A stretch of DNA of 64,000 nt from an uncultured Bacilli bacterium (GTDB lineage: Bacteria > Bacillota_I > Bacilli_A > RFN20 > CAG-826). The stretch covers positions 1 through 64,000 of the forward strand of contig CAJOQN010000006.1 in NCBI GenBank assembly GCA_905236535.1, in the 5' to 3' direction. Position numbers and translations under genes: made by a program. Under the pieces are notes generated by a model. It had not been told where the DNA came from, made no database searches, and saw only the letters and a list, made by a program, of their open reading frames with translations. Shown here piece after piece: positions 9,719-18,565 of this stretch (within the stretch, counting starts at the first letter, position 1; every line of letters begins with the position of its first letter).

Positions 9719-11230
9719 CTACATTTGGGTAAAGGTATAGTTGAACCAAGCGTGTTGCCAATTGTCCCAATTGTGAGCCCAGATGCTTCCTCCAACTTCC
9801 ACCATTGAAATAAGGTATGAATTTCCAACGGTTAAAGTGACAGAACCAAGGTGAATTGATGAATCCATCTCATCCCATGGTTCTCCATTAGCGGGGTGGA
9901 AATATTTATCACCATTTTGAGAGAGATAACAGCTGATGCTACTAGCTTCTGCCACAGTAAATTCAGCTTTATATTTGCCATCGCTTTGTTTGACCGCATC
10001 TTTGAAGTTACCATCCACGGCGATATGAACAACCGTGGGGTCGGTCCATGATTCAATACCGGTGAAATAAATATTAATCGTGCCGGTTGGAATTATGGGT
10101 GGATCGACTGGAGTAACATCGTCAGAAGGGGCTCCACTGGTGAAGGTGTAATTAAACCAAGCATGATTCCAATCTGATTCAGCATAAGCCCAATTAACAA
10201 ATGTAATGGTGTATGTTCCACCTAATTCAACATTGATTGAACCAGTGTTAATCGTCGAATTCATTCGGTTATAATCTTCGACACCGGTCGTTGGATGGAA
10301 GTATTTACCATCTTGTCCATTTTGGTTGAGATAAGCATTAACGCTTTGTATTTCACCACTGACATCGATGGTGGCTTTATAATTGTTATCACTTTGTTTT
10401 GTGGCGGCGACAAATACACCATTAATACCTAAATTAACCGCAGTTTCATCCGTCCAGTTATTAATACCAGCGAAATAAAGAGTGACTGAGCCAGTTGGCA
10501 CCACCGGTGGTTCATCTGGAGTGACCCCACCTTCTCCTCCGCTGAAAGAAGCATATAAAATCTTGCCTCTTGCATTAGGAACTTTGGTGTATTTGGTCAA
10601 TGCTCCACCACCTTCATATGATTGCCAAGCTTGGAATTTTGAGCCATTAACCACCGAGGTCACTTCTTCGCTAGTGGGTAAATCAGCGCCAACTTCTGCG
10701 GTGAATTCAATCGCATATTCAAGGAACATCGATGGAATATCCACGCCTGGTTCGCCTTTATATCTACCATTTTCGCCGATGACGAGATAAGTAGTGACCG
10801 TCTCGCCAGTGACTGGATCGGTTGGGTCGACTGGAGTTTCGCTATCCCCGTCTTCTCCACCGCCTCCGCTACTTTTTCTAGTAACTGAGACCGTGCAGTC
10901 TTTGGAATATTTTCTGCCACTATAAGTCGCAGAGGCCGTAATCTTGGTTTGCCCAGGAATTAAAGCATTAAAGGTAATGTTAAGGCCTTCGGTCGCGTTT
11001 AATGAGACGATCGAATCATTTTCCACAGCCCAATAAACATCAACTTCTTTGTCGAGTGTGGCTTTAAGGCTACCTTGAGAACCTTCAACCACTGATAATT
11101 TATCGTTATCAAGGGTGATGGTTACTTTCTCCACTGGATTAGGTGAACCTTTGCCGTTGTATTTGACACATCCAGTGAGGATGAGCGCGAAGAATGGAAG
11201 CGCGAAGAATATAAGTTTTTTATTTTTCAT
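9719..11230 (-). CDS. Non-catalytic surface lipoprotein with Big2-like domain and two tandem glycan-binding-like modules
   Basis: A 503-residue lipoprotein with signal peptide and lipobox LILTGC (Cys21). Residues about 28-120 resemble a bacterial Ig-like (Big2) domain. A Gly/Asp/Pro linker and a middle beta-rich domain follow. The C-terminal half holds two ~115-residue repeats, starting GSVTLYFAGINNWTD and GTINIYFTGIESWTD and both ending HAWFNYTF. They contain aromatic and KYFHP motifs reminiscent of starch-binding CBM25/26 modules. No catalytic motif is visible. Between the amylase and pullulanase genes it probably holds starch at the cell surface, a function analogous to SusE/F (inference). 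Start ATG 11230 has a GGAGGGGAG site; the upstream open frame is not needed. Confidence 0.8.
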   Translation of the reverse strand: MKNKKLIFFALPFFALILTGCVKYNGKGSPNPVEKVTITLDNDKLSVVEGSQGSLKATLDKEVDVYWAVENDSIVSLNATEGLNITFNALIPGQTKITASATYSGRKYSKDCTVSVTRKSSGGGGEDGDSETPVDPTDPVTGETVTTYLVIGENGRYKGEPGVDIPSMFLEYAIEFTAEVGADLPTSEEVTSVVNGSKFQAWQSYEGGGALTKYTKVPNARGKILYASFSGGEGGVTPDEPPVVPTGSVTLYFAGINNWTDETAVNLGINGVFVAATKQSDNNYKATIDVSGEIQSVNAYLNQNGQDGKYFHPTTGVEDYNRMNSTINTGSINVELGGTYTITFVNWAYAESDWNHAWFNYTFTSGAPSDDVTPVDPPIIPTGTINIYFTGIESWTDPTVVHIAVDGNFKDAVKQSDGKYKAEFTVAEASSISCYLSQNGDKYFHPANGEPWDEMDSSIHLGSVTLTVGNSYLISMVEVGGSIWAHNWDNWQHAWFNYTFTQM

Positions 11231-11243
11231 CTTGCTCCCCTCC

Positions 11244-13778
11244 TTACACTCTAAAAACGGCGATGCTATATGGAGTAACACCGATGTCTCCACCTTTAAC
11301 AGTTGGGGCGCCACCCATGGATTTTACAAAGGTGGTTTCTGCACCCGCAAAATAATCTGGATTCATCGCATAAGTGCTACTACCCGTGCCGGTATTGATA
11401 AAGATAACAAGTTTGCACGCTCCCTGAGCGTTCATAACTTTAATACCAATAACGTGACCGCCATCGAGATATTCAATACGTGCATCTTTTGGATACATGT
11501 GTTTGATTTCGTTTAGACCCTTATACCAATTAAACATGGAATTAGGATCAGCTTTTTGTTCTTCCATCGAAGGAAGGGTTCTATTATAGGAATCTAATTC
11601 AAATTTATATTGACCAGACTTATAGTTTGCTCTGATTGAGGTGTCTTGCCATAAGAATGGTTGACGATACCAAATGTCTTCACAGTTTTCACTGCCATAA
11701 GTATCGACATGAGTGTTGGTGTTAGAAGACATTCCAAGTTCATCACCATAATAAATCCAAGAAATACCACGATCTAACATCGTAATAGCCCCATGAATCT
11801 TGGCTTTTTCAACTTGGTTGTTACTTCCAGTAACTTGTTTTAATGGAATGGTGTCTCCAGCTTTTTCTCCAGGAGTGCCATTGACTTGGTTGATAGCTCT
11901 CATGACATCGTGGTTAGAGGTGAAGGCTCCATCGATAAAGTCTGGGCGTTTACCACCAGGAATGGTTTGGTTTCCAGCGGAACCACCATCTAAAATCACA
12001 TCACTCATCGAGGAATATGGATCAAAGGTTTCTGAAGCTTGTCCGTGGGCAAAACCTCCACCTTGATATATTTGTGAACAAATATGATAGTAAGTTGAGA
12101 ATGAGAATTGACTATCTAATGCTTGATAATAAGGAGCGGTTCTTGTACCCCAACCATCAAAGTTTTCACCGACTAAGAAGCAGTTTGGATAATCAGCTTT
12201 TAAGGAATCGGCAAATTCTTTCCACCAAGTGACATTCTTTGTGAGGTTGCTTGAATAATCAAAATCTTTGGTGACATAGATACCTTTTTCATCATCATAT
12301 GTTGATTTACTACCCGTGTCAGTGATGATGATATCGTTTGGTTGATAACATTCGTCTCTCATAAAGATGTGTTTGACAGCATCGAGACGATAACCATCTA
12401 AGCCAAAGGATAACCAGTATTTCGCCATTTCGATGACGAGTTTACGGGTGTTTGCGTTTTGATAATTAATCTCAGGCATGCCACTACCAAACTTACCATA
12501 ATAGTAATAATTTGATTCTCCATCCCTGTACCATGATGGATTATTGCTGGTTGCATCTTGTTCAACAGTGATGGTTTGATAAGACCCGTTGATATATTTT
12601 TCTATCGTATCGGTCTTATATTTCCAAGTGTAGATATCTCTCCACTCGTTCTTCGTGCCATCTGGATTTGAACCCCATTGGGAGTTGATGAACCATGGGT
12701 TACCTTTGGAGGTGTGGTTCAAAACTAAGTCCATAATGACTTTCATGCCCATCTTATGGGCTTTATAGATTAATTCACGATAATCGTTAATCGTTCCGAA
12801 TCTCTTATCAATCGCGAGATAATCAGAGATGTCATATCCATGATATGAATCGGATTTTTGAATGGGGGTTAGCCAAAGAACATCCACTCCTAAATCCTTG
12901 AGGTAATCAAGAGAATTAATAACTCCTCTTAAATCACCGATTCCATCACCGTTGCTGTCTCTAAATGAAGCGACAAAGATTTGATAACCAACACCTAATT
13001 GTTTAAAGGCATCAGAGGTTGTGCTCACATCAAAGATGTCGCGATATTGAGGGTCGATTGTGGAACTATATTTTCCACTTTCATCCTTATCGATTGGATT
13101 AATTTTTACTTCTGGGACACCATCTCCCGCGAAGTATTTGTAGTTGGCCAAGGCGCCTTTAGACACAAAGACGTGGACAGCTTTACCACCTTCGACAGTT
13201 CTCCAGTTCTCTTCGTTGGCAATATCATCGATATATGTCTCTCTACCACCATCACTAATCCAGTTTGAAGAGCCATCCATCGAGCTTTGTTTTGGAAGGA
13301 GGAATCCAAGTTCTTCCATGCCCTCATAGGTTACAGGAGTGCCAGTTTTTCCTCCAACGAGGTCAGGTCTATTCAAATCGACATCCATGATTGCCCCATA
13401 GTTGTCGTAATAAATTCCTGATCCATCCTTTCCAACATCTTGATAGGTCATCCAACTCGTGGACATCGGTTTGAGTCTTAAAGTTGTGGAAACTTGTGGA
13501 TCTCCGCTATAACCCCAAAGAGCGCCTTCGAGGTCTTGAGGAGCGGATTGCCAAAGCCACAAACAGTAGTCACTGTAGTTGGTTTCACTTCCTCGGTTGT
13601 AGTGAAGGTAGAGATGACCCGGTTGAGAAATAGAGTTTAACCAATAATCATATTGATTAGGATCCTCGGCATCGCTAGCGCCTGCACGACTAACAAAAGG
13701 AGCAATTGCTCCAATAGTGAGACACCCCGTCAATAGAAAAACAGGTAGTAGTCCAAAAAATAGTACCTTTTTTCTCAT
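11244..13778 (-). CDS. Extracellular alpha-amylase lipoprotein (GH13)
   Basis: An 844-residue starch-degrading enzyme and the first gene of the operon. The signal peptide ends in the lipobox LLTGC (Cys19), so it should be anchored outside. A ~230-residue N-terminal region of uncertain fold, with CBM-like beta features, precedes the barrel, which begins near GYQIFVASFRDSNGDGIGD. GH13 motifs are DLVLNHTS, GYRLDAVKH (Asp466), FLVGENFDGW (Glu538) and FTSNHDVMR (Asp624). The Shine-Dalgarno sequence is weak (AGG), and operator-like palindromes lie upstream. Exact linkage preference (amylase or neopullulanase type) cannot be read with certainty. Confidence 0.9.
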   Translation of the reverse strand: MRKKVLFFGLLPVFLLTGCLTIGAIAPFVSRAGASDAEDPNQYDYWLNSISQPGHLYLHYNRGSETNYSDYCLWLWQSAPQDLEGALWGYSGDPQVSTTLRLKPMSTSWMTYQDVGKDGSGIYYDNYGAIMDVDLNRPDLVGGKTGTPVTYEGMEELGFLLPKQSSMDGSSNWISDGGRETYIDDIANEENWRTVEGGKAVHVFVSKGALANYKYFAGDGVPEVKINPIDKDESGKYSSTIDPQYRDIFDVSTTSDAFKQLGVGYQIFVASFRDSNGDGIGDLRGVINSLDYLKDLGVDVLWLTPIQKSDSYHGYDISDYLAIDKRFGTINDYRELIYKAHKMGMKVIMDLVLNHTSKGNPWFINSQWGSNPDGTKNEWRDIYTWKYKTDTIEKYINGSYQTITVEQDATSNNPSWYRDGESNYYYYGKFGSGMPEINYQNANTRKLVIEMAKYWLSFGLDGYRLDAVKHIFMRDECYQPNDIIITDTGSKSTYDDEKGIYVTKDFDYSSNLTKNVTWWKEFADSLKADYPNCFLVGENFDGWGTRTAPYYQALDSQFSFSTYYHICSQIYQGGGFAHGQASETFDPYSSMSDVILDGGSAGNQTIPGGKRPDFIDGAFTSNHDVMRAINQVNGTPGEKAGDTIPLKQVTGSNNQVEKAKIHGAITMLDRGISWIYYGDELGMSSNTNTHVDTYGSENCEDIWYRQPFLWQDTSIRANYKSGQYKFELDSYNRTLPSMEEQKADPNSMFNWYKGLNEIKHMYPKDARIEYLDGGHVIGIKVMNAQGACKLVIFINTGTGSSTYAMNPDYFAGAETTFVKSMGGAPTVKGGDIGVTPYSIAVFRV

Positions 13779-13805
13779 AAAGTCATACCTACTTATAATA
13801 ATAAA

Positions 13806-13819
13806 CGTTATAAATAACG
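13806..13819. promoter_or_regulatory. Palindrome in the divergent amylase/MFS promoter region, possible operator
   Basis: CGTTAT-AA-ATAACG is a perfect 6-bp inverted repeat. It lies 28 bases upstream of the amylase start, just behind a TATTAT at 13795-13800 that could be its -10 box. LacI-family (MalR-like) repressors often use such sites, but no regulator gene is nearby and no binding is shown. Confidence 0.4.
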
Positions 13820-13919
13820 AGTTTACATTTATTATAAAACCTTGTTTTCAATATCACAATATATAAATACTACACAAAAGATGGAATATTGTTTTCACCA
13901 ATGTTCTAATTCATCGATG

Positions 13920-13936
13920 TATAATAATTATCGAGG
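13920..13936 (+). promoter_or_regulatory. -10 box and ribosome binding site of the MFS gene
   Basis: TATAAT at 13920-13925 is followed by GAGG at 13933-13936, 7 bases before ATG 13944. This unit has a normal short leader with a Shine-Dalgarno sequence, unlike the leaderless units further on. No good -35 box is seen at 17 bases. Confidence 0.55.
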
Positions 13937-13943
13937 AAAAAAT

Positions 13944-15284
13944 ATGAATAATAGTAAAGTTGGAATAAGAAAATGGCTCTCTTTTATCCTTGCGGGGTTT
14001 GTTGGTCAAATCGCCTGGGCTATTGAAAATAATTATTTAAATCTTTATGTGTTTGACTGCACTAGTCAGTACAATTTTATCCCAATTATGACCGCTTGTA
14101 GTGCGGCTGCGGCCACTCTTACCACCCTTTTAATGGGTGCGGTATCCGATCGAATTGGTAAAAGAAAATCTTTAATCTCCTTTGGCTATATCATCTGGGG
14201 TGTATCCATAATTCTATTTGCTTTCTTAGATCCAGGTTCAACCTTATCGTTCGTGAATGGTTCAGTCATGATGTCCGGAGTTATGATTGTGGTCATGGAC
14301 TGCGTTATGACCTTCTTTGGAAGCACCGCAAACGATGCCGCCTTTAACGCTTTTGTCACCGATAACACTAACGAACGTAACCGCGGAAAAGTTGAAAGTG
14401 TTCTTTCAGTATTCCCCCTTATCTCGATGATTTTAGTGGTGCTCGTAGGCGGTTTCCTTGTCGAAGACAAGAGCAACACTCATTGGGACATCTTCTTTTA
14501 TATTTTTGGGGGTATCACTATTATCTCTGGTATTATTTGTATCTTCCTTTTACCAAAAGATATCAAAGGTCCAAATAAAGAAGAAAATTACTTCCAAAAC
14601 GTTATTCATGGATTCAAACCATCAGTTATTAAAAACAACAAGATCTTATATATCGTTTTAGCGGCTTTTATGGTCTTCTCAATTGGCATTCAATGCTTTA
14701 TGCCATATTTTATGGTCTATGTCCAACAGGCTTTAAATATCAAAGAGATGGATTTCACTATTACTTTAGGGGTTGTTTTATTAAGCGCTTCTATAATCAC
14801 GGTGGTAGTTGGAGCGTTCATGGATAAGATTGGAAAGAATAGATTAATCTTCCCTGCTCTAGGCTTAAATATACTGGGTGGAATTATCATGTTCTTTGTC
14901 AGAGAAAAAGTTGGAGTCATGATTGGTGGAACAATCCTGATGAGTGGCTATTTATTAGGCACGGCGGTTTTAGGAGCGAAAATTAGAGATTACACTCCCA
15001 CAAAAGAAACGGGTTTGTTCCAAGGCGTAAGAATGATATTCGCTGTTCTTATCCCAATGGTGACTGGGCCTTATATTGGTTTAGGAGTCTCTAACATCAA
15101 CGCGGTAACTTACACGAATGAATATGGCATTGAAGTCACGAGACCTAATGAATACATCTTCTTATTTACTAGCATTGTCTTATTGTTAACATTTATTCCA
15201 GTCATCTTTATGCTTATCGAAGAAAAGAAAGCTAAATTGGTGACGCAAGAAGTTAAAGAGGAAAACAATGAAACCACTATCTGA
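13944..15284 (+). CDS. Major facilitator superfamily permease, probably for a glycoside
   Basis: A 446-residue transporter with about twelve helices. The loop AVSDRIGKRKSLISFGY between helices 2 and 3 is the MFS motif A, and FMDKIGKNRLIF is its second-half copy. Its overlap with the GH2 gene (17 bases) suggests import of the beta-linked glycoside that the enzyme then cleaves. ATG 13944 is chosen for its GAGG site; the upstream open frame contains the promoter. It could equally be an exporter by family alone; the sugar role rests on the neighbour. Confidence 0.8.
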   Translation: MNNSKVGIRKWLSFILAGFVGQIAWAIENNYLNLYVFDCTSQYNFIPIMTACSAAAATLTTLLMGAVSDRIGKRKSLISFGYIIWGVSIILFAFLDPGSTLSFVNGSVMMSGVMIVVMDCVMTFFGSTANDAAFNAFVTDNTNERNRGKVESVLSVFPLISMILVVLVGGFLVEDKSNTHWDIFFYIFGGITIISGIICIFLLPKDIKGPNKEENYFQNVIHGFKPSVIKNNKILYIVLAAFMVFSIGIQCFMPYFMVYVQQALNIKEMDFTITLGVVLLSASIITVVVGAFMDKIGKNRLIFPALGLNILGGIIMFFVREKVGVMIGGTILMSGYLLGTAVLGAKIRDYTPTKETGLFQGVRMIFAVLIPMVTGPYIGLGVSNINAVTYTNEYGIEVTRPNEYIFLFTSIVLLLTFIPVIFMLIEEKKAKLVTQEVKEENNETTI

Positions 15285-16941
15285 GTATCCAAGACCTCAA
15301 TTAGAAAGAGATAGTTATATTTCTCTTAATGGTGTTTGGGAATACGCAATTCGTAAAGAAGCGGATATCCCTGAATCTTTTGATGGTGGAATCCTTGTCC
15401 CTTATTCTCCAGAAACACCTTTAAGTGGAGTCAATAAAACCGTGAGGCCAGATGACTATCTTTTCTATCGCTTAAAATTCACTCTACCTAAAGATTTTAT
15501 AAAAGATGAGGTCATTCTCCACTTCACCGCAGTGGATCAAATCGCTGAAGTCTATCTAAACGATGTCTATTTAGGAAAACATATTGGAGGGTTTCTCCCA
15601 TTCTCCTTTAAAATTAAGCCTTATTTAAGAGAGAAGAATACCTTAATTTTAAGAGTGGTAGATGTCACTGATACCTCATATCATTCACGAGGTAAACAAA
15701 AGACAGAACGAGGAGGAATTTGGTACACTCCTCAATCTGGAATCTATATGCCTGTGTGGCTTGAAAGCGTGAACAAAAACTACATTGAAGAAATAAAACT
15801 CACACCCGATATCGATAACAAAAATCTTAAAATTTACGTAAAAAGTGCCGCAAAAAGCGTATATTTTTCGCTAAATCAAGAAAAATTAGAGATTGAAACC
15901 AATAAAGAAGTTGAAATTAAAATAAACGATTTACGGCTTTGGTCTCCAGAAGATCCATATCTTTATTATTTCACTTTGGAAAGCGATGATGACAAGGTAA
16001 AATCCTATTTTGCGATGAGAAAAATCTCGACGATATTCAATGATAAAAAGCAAAGAATCATCTGCTTAAATAATAAACCATATTTTATGCGTGGGGTCTT
16101 AGACCAAGGTTATTATCACGACGGCTTCTTAACTCCAAAAAGTTATGAGGAATATATTAAAGATATTAAGCTTGCGAAAGATTTGGGGTTTAACACAATC
16201 CGCAAACATATCAAGATAGAACCACTCCGTTGGTATTACGAATGCGATAAGATTGGAATGCTCGTGTGGCAAGATTTTGTCAACGCTGGTGAATCATATA
16301 TCTATTGGATTACAACCTGGCCTATTCTTCTTAAATTTCATATTCCAGATACCTGGCATGGTATTTTAAGAAGAAAAGATCTCGATGGAAGAAGAGAAAC
16401 TCTCCAAGAATTTAAAGATACGATTAATTATTTATATAATTATCCTTGTATTGTTCTTTGGACAATCTTCAATGAAGGTTGGGGACAATTTGATTCTAAA
16501 AAGGTCTATAAAGAAATTAAACCATTAGACAACACAAGATTATTTGACCATGCTTCAGGATGGCATGACCAAGGCATAAGCGATGTCAAATCGATGCACG
16601 TCTATTTTAGAAGAGCAAAGATGCCATTTAAATTCCATCAAAAGAAGCGCGCATTAGTGATTTCTGAAATCGGAGCGTTCATTTATCCAATTAAGGGCCA
16701 TATGATGGAAGGTAAAAATGTTTATGACGTCTTTGAGACCGGCGATAAATGGCTTAAACAATATGAGGATTTCATTAATCTTGATATCGTTAAAAACATT
16801 CCTAAAGGTTTATGCGCGTTTATCTACACTCAACTTAGTGATGTTGAAGAAGAACTTAATGGCTTTATCACTTATGATCGAGAAGTTCTTAAAATACCAA
16901 CCGAAATAATAAAAGCCCTCAATGAGAAGGCTACTTATTAA
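15268..16941 (+). CDS. Glycoside hydrolase family 2 (beta-galactosidase/beta-glucuronidase-like), cytoplasmic
   Basis: A 557-residue enzyme without signal peptide, so an intracellular beta-glycosidase. The sugar-binding domain starts RPQLERDSYISLNGVWEYA. An immunoglobulin-like domain (about 180-260) and a TIM barrel follow, with LGFNTIRKHIKIEP. The acid/base is Glu403 in TIFNEGWGQ and the nucleophile Glu467 in VISEIGAF. It is shorter than LacZ and close to small GH2 enzymes of gut bacteria. The ATG has a GAGG site inside the end of the permease gene. The 3' end overlaps the convergent gene by 11 bases. Substrate linkage is not deducible. Confidence 0.87.
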   Translation: MKPLSEYPRPQLERDSYISLNGVWEYAIRKEADIPESFDGGILVPYSPETPLSGVNKTVRPDDYLFYRLKFTLPKDFIKDEVILHFTAVDQIAEVYLNDVYLGKHIGGFLPFSFKIKPYLREKNTLILRVVDVTDTSYHSRGKQKTERGGIWYTPQSGIYMPVWLESVNKNYIEEIKLTPDIDNKNLKIYVKSAAKSVYFSLNQEKLEIETNKEVEIKINDLRLWSPEDPYLYYFTLESDDDKVKSYFAMRKISTIFNDKKQRIICLNNKPYFMRGVLDQGYYHDGFLTPKSYEEYIKDIKLAKDLGFNTIRKHIKIEPLRWYYECDKIGMLVWQDFVNAGESYIYWITTWPILLKFHIPDTWHGILRRKDLDGRRETLQEFKDTINYLYNYPCIVLWTIFNEGWGQFDSKKVYKEIKPLDNTRLFDHASGWHDQGISDVKSMHVYFRRAKMPFKFHQKKRALVISEIGAFIYPIKGHMMEGKNVYDVFETGDKWLKQYEDFINLDIVKNIPKGLCAFIYTQLSDVEEELNGFITYDREVLKIPTEIIKALNEKATY

Positions 16942-17425
16942 GACTATCGATATAATCGATATATTCTTTTAAAATATCATCTAGAGATTTCTTAAGAGGA
17001 ATCTCTATTTTTTCTTCTTCAATTATTCTTTCAATAACATATTCAATATCCATAGAGTGATATAAAGGGTAACGATCCATCAACATCTTTGGGGAGATAT
17101 ATTGATATAGTTTTGATGATGGTATTTCATATGTGAAGCACCAATATCGATAGACATAACCAACCCAATATAAAACATCTTTATTGAAAGAAATATTTTG
17201 GCCGTGTTTTGTTTCACCATATTGATCGTTGATGTTCTCCACGAATGTTTGATTAGAGGAGGATTCAATTAAAATTGATAAGTCATCAAAGCGTTCAGCG
17301 AGATGTGAAAACATGAAACGCCTTATAAAAATGTTAGGAGAACACCTGGAAAAGTCTCGATAATCACTAAAGAGTGAGGCTTGTAATTTACAAAGAATTA
17401 AGCCGTTATAATCCATCTTTCTCAT
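16931..17425 (-). CDS. Partner of the DUF3990 protein, putative antitoxin
   Basis: A 164-residue soluble protein, start overlapping the DUF3990 gene stop as ATGA (17422-17425). It resembles a family I recall as commonly adjacent to DUF3990 genes in gut Firmicutes, with features FIRRFM near the N-terminus and LYWVGYVYRYWCFTYE in the middle. A second in-frame ATG at 17416 is possible. The tight coupling and invariant company suggest an antitoxin or activity partner. The assignment is inferred from arrangement and recalled family company; no experimental basis is known to me. Confidence 0.6.
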   Translation of the reverse strand: MRKMDYNGLILCKLQASLFSDYRDFSRCSPNIFIRRFMFSHLAERFDDLSILIESSSNQTFVENINDQYGETKHGQNISFNKDVLYWVGYVYRYWCFTYEIPSSKLYQYISPKMLMDRYPLYHSMDIEYVIERIIEEEKIEIPLKKSLDDILKEYIDYIDSLNK

Positions 17426-18270
17426 TTGAAGACCTCACTGATGGAAAGACCTTTTCCAAAATATTCTTTATAAGCGTTTCGGATATAACTTTCTCCCTCA
17501 TTTATTTCTTGTATCTTTTTGCTCTTAGCGGCATTTTTTTCTTCTTTAGAAACATAAAGCCTTTCTAAAAGATTTAATTGTTTTAAAGCTTTTTCACTTT
17601 TGATAACTATCTGCTTTCCAAGTGATAATTTTTTGATCGCATGAATGGCTTGCTCACTAGAGATTGCGGAATTGACAAAATCATCAATAGTCGAAAACAT
17701 TCTATTATCCGCGATTGGGGCAATGATAACATCATAGTCATTTACCATATTTGACAATTGATTGTATAAAGATGTTTGATGATATTCCTCTAATTTTCCA
17801 CGATTTAAAGCAATTAATAACATCCAATTTAAAGAAACATCTAAATCTAGGATTTTTAAATCATCATAAATCATATCAAAGACATAGATTGATCCTTCGT
17901 TAGTGAAAGAGACAAAATCTAAAGATTGCTCATAATTATCCCCCAAATAAAAGCCACTTCCAAAATCTAAAAAGCGATGAGAATGATTTAAATCAAGAGG
18001 GCCTACGACTTCATTTTTACTTCCATGGAATAATAAGATTTGATGATTATTATTTTTAAAAGCCTCAATCTTAATTCTATTGAGATCAATGTGGTTAACA
18101 AAGAGGTATCCATAAAACTTTTCAAGTATTTCATTTGATGGTTTTATCATCCCGTTTTTAATTCTAGATACCGCTTCAAAGGAGATGCCTAAAACACCAC
18201 AAAATTTTTCTAAGGAAATATCTTTGAATTTACAAATAAACAACAAATCTTCGATGAATTTATATTCCAT
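17422..18270 (-). CDS. HTH plus DUF3990 (ADP-ribosyltransferase-like) protein, putative toxin
   Basis: A 282-residue protein. Residues about 17-55 form an XRE-like helix-turn-helix (LEKFCGVLGISFEAVSRIKNG). Residues about 78-230 match DUF3990: the FHGSK start (81-85) and DFGSGFYLG (102-110), a pattern shared with ADP-ribosyltransferase-type folds. The HTH would let it regulate its own promoter, which contains an inverted repeat (18287-18314). It is followed by the overlapping partner gene. The first ATG has no Shine-Dalgarno sequence, and a TATTAT ends 8 bases before it. Toxicity is inferred from domain class and gene pairing. Confidence 0.7.
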   Translation of the reverse strand: MEYKFIEDLLFICKFKDISLEKFCGVLGISFEAVSRIKNGMIKPSNEILEKFYGYLFVNHIDLNRIKIEAFKNNNHQILLFHGSKNEVVGPLDLNHSHRFLDFGSGFYLGDNYEQSLDFVSFTNEGSIYVFDMIYDDLKILDLDVSLNWMLLIALNRGKLEEYHQTSLYNQLSNMVNDYDVIIAPIADNRMFSTIDDFVNSAISSEQAIHAIKKLSLGKQIVIKSEKALKQLNLLERLYVSKEEKNAAKSKKIQEINEGESYIRNAYKEYFGKGLSISEVFK

Positions 18271-18278
18271 ATAAGAAC

Positions 18279-18307
18279 ATAATAAAATAGTAGTTGCGTT
18301 TTGGCAA
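18279..18307 (-). promoter_or_regulatory. Leaderless-type promoter of the DUF3990 gene
   Basis: -35 TTGCCA (18302-18307), 17-base spacer, -10 TATTAT (18279-18284), then 8 bases to the ATG. Start of transcription would fall on or next to the start codon. Confidence 0.6.
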
Positions 18308-18314
18308 CCACTAT
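18287..18314. repeat. Inverted repeat over the DUF3990 promoter
   Basis: Two 11-base arms (ATAGTAGTTGC and GCAACCACTAT, one mismatch) are separated by GTTTTG. They cover the -35 box and much of the spacer, so autoregulation by the HTH protein is plausible. Alternatively it is a second terminator hairpin behind the feo terminator. Confidence 0.55.
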
Positions 18315-18334
18315 TTATATGGATAATGTATAAA

Positions 18335-18356
18335 TAAAACCGGCTTTGCCGGTCTT
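18335..18356 (-). terminator. Terminator of the feo operon
   Basis: On the minus strand ACCGGC-AAA-GCCGGT is followed by TTTTATTTA, directly after the stop codon at 18359. Confidence 0.75.
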
Positions 18357-18358
18357 AT

Positions 18359-18562
18359 TTATTTTGAATATGTATCGTGATATTCTTCGAGCATTTTTTG
18401 ACAGTTGACTTTGTTGCACTGCCCATTACAATGCTTGCAGTTTGATGAGCAACAATCGCCAGTTAAAGATTTCCCTTTTTTCTTTAAATAGAAATTAAGG
18501 AAGATAACTGATCCTACGAAGAGGACTACGAAAACGATAATTAAATATTCCCACCACTGCAT
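18359..18562 (-). CDS. FeoB-associated Cys-rich membrane protein
   Basis: A 67-residue protein with one N-terminal helix (about 5-26) and a short cytoplasmic tail with five to six cysteines (CCSSNCKHCNGQCNKVNC). Size, cysteine pattern and position 3 bases after feoB match the FeoB-associated Cys-rich family. Its role in Fe(II) uptake is thought to be accessory, possibly metal handling at the FeoB channel. The ribosome binding site (GAGG) lies in the last codons of feoB. Confidence 0.85.
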   Translation of the reverse strand: MQWWEYLIIVFVVLFVGSVIFLNFYLKKKGKSLTGDCCSSNCKHCNGQCNKVNCQKMLEEYHDTYSK

Positions 18563-18565
18563 AAA

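Noticed and set aside
16940..16970. Repeat TATCGATATAATCGATAT as a hairpin terminator
   Set aside because: It encodes the repeated residues near the antitoxin C-terminus (YIDYIDS), is AT-rich and lacks a stable stem.
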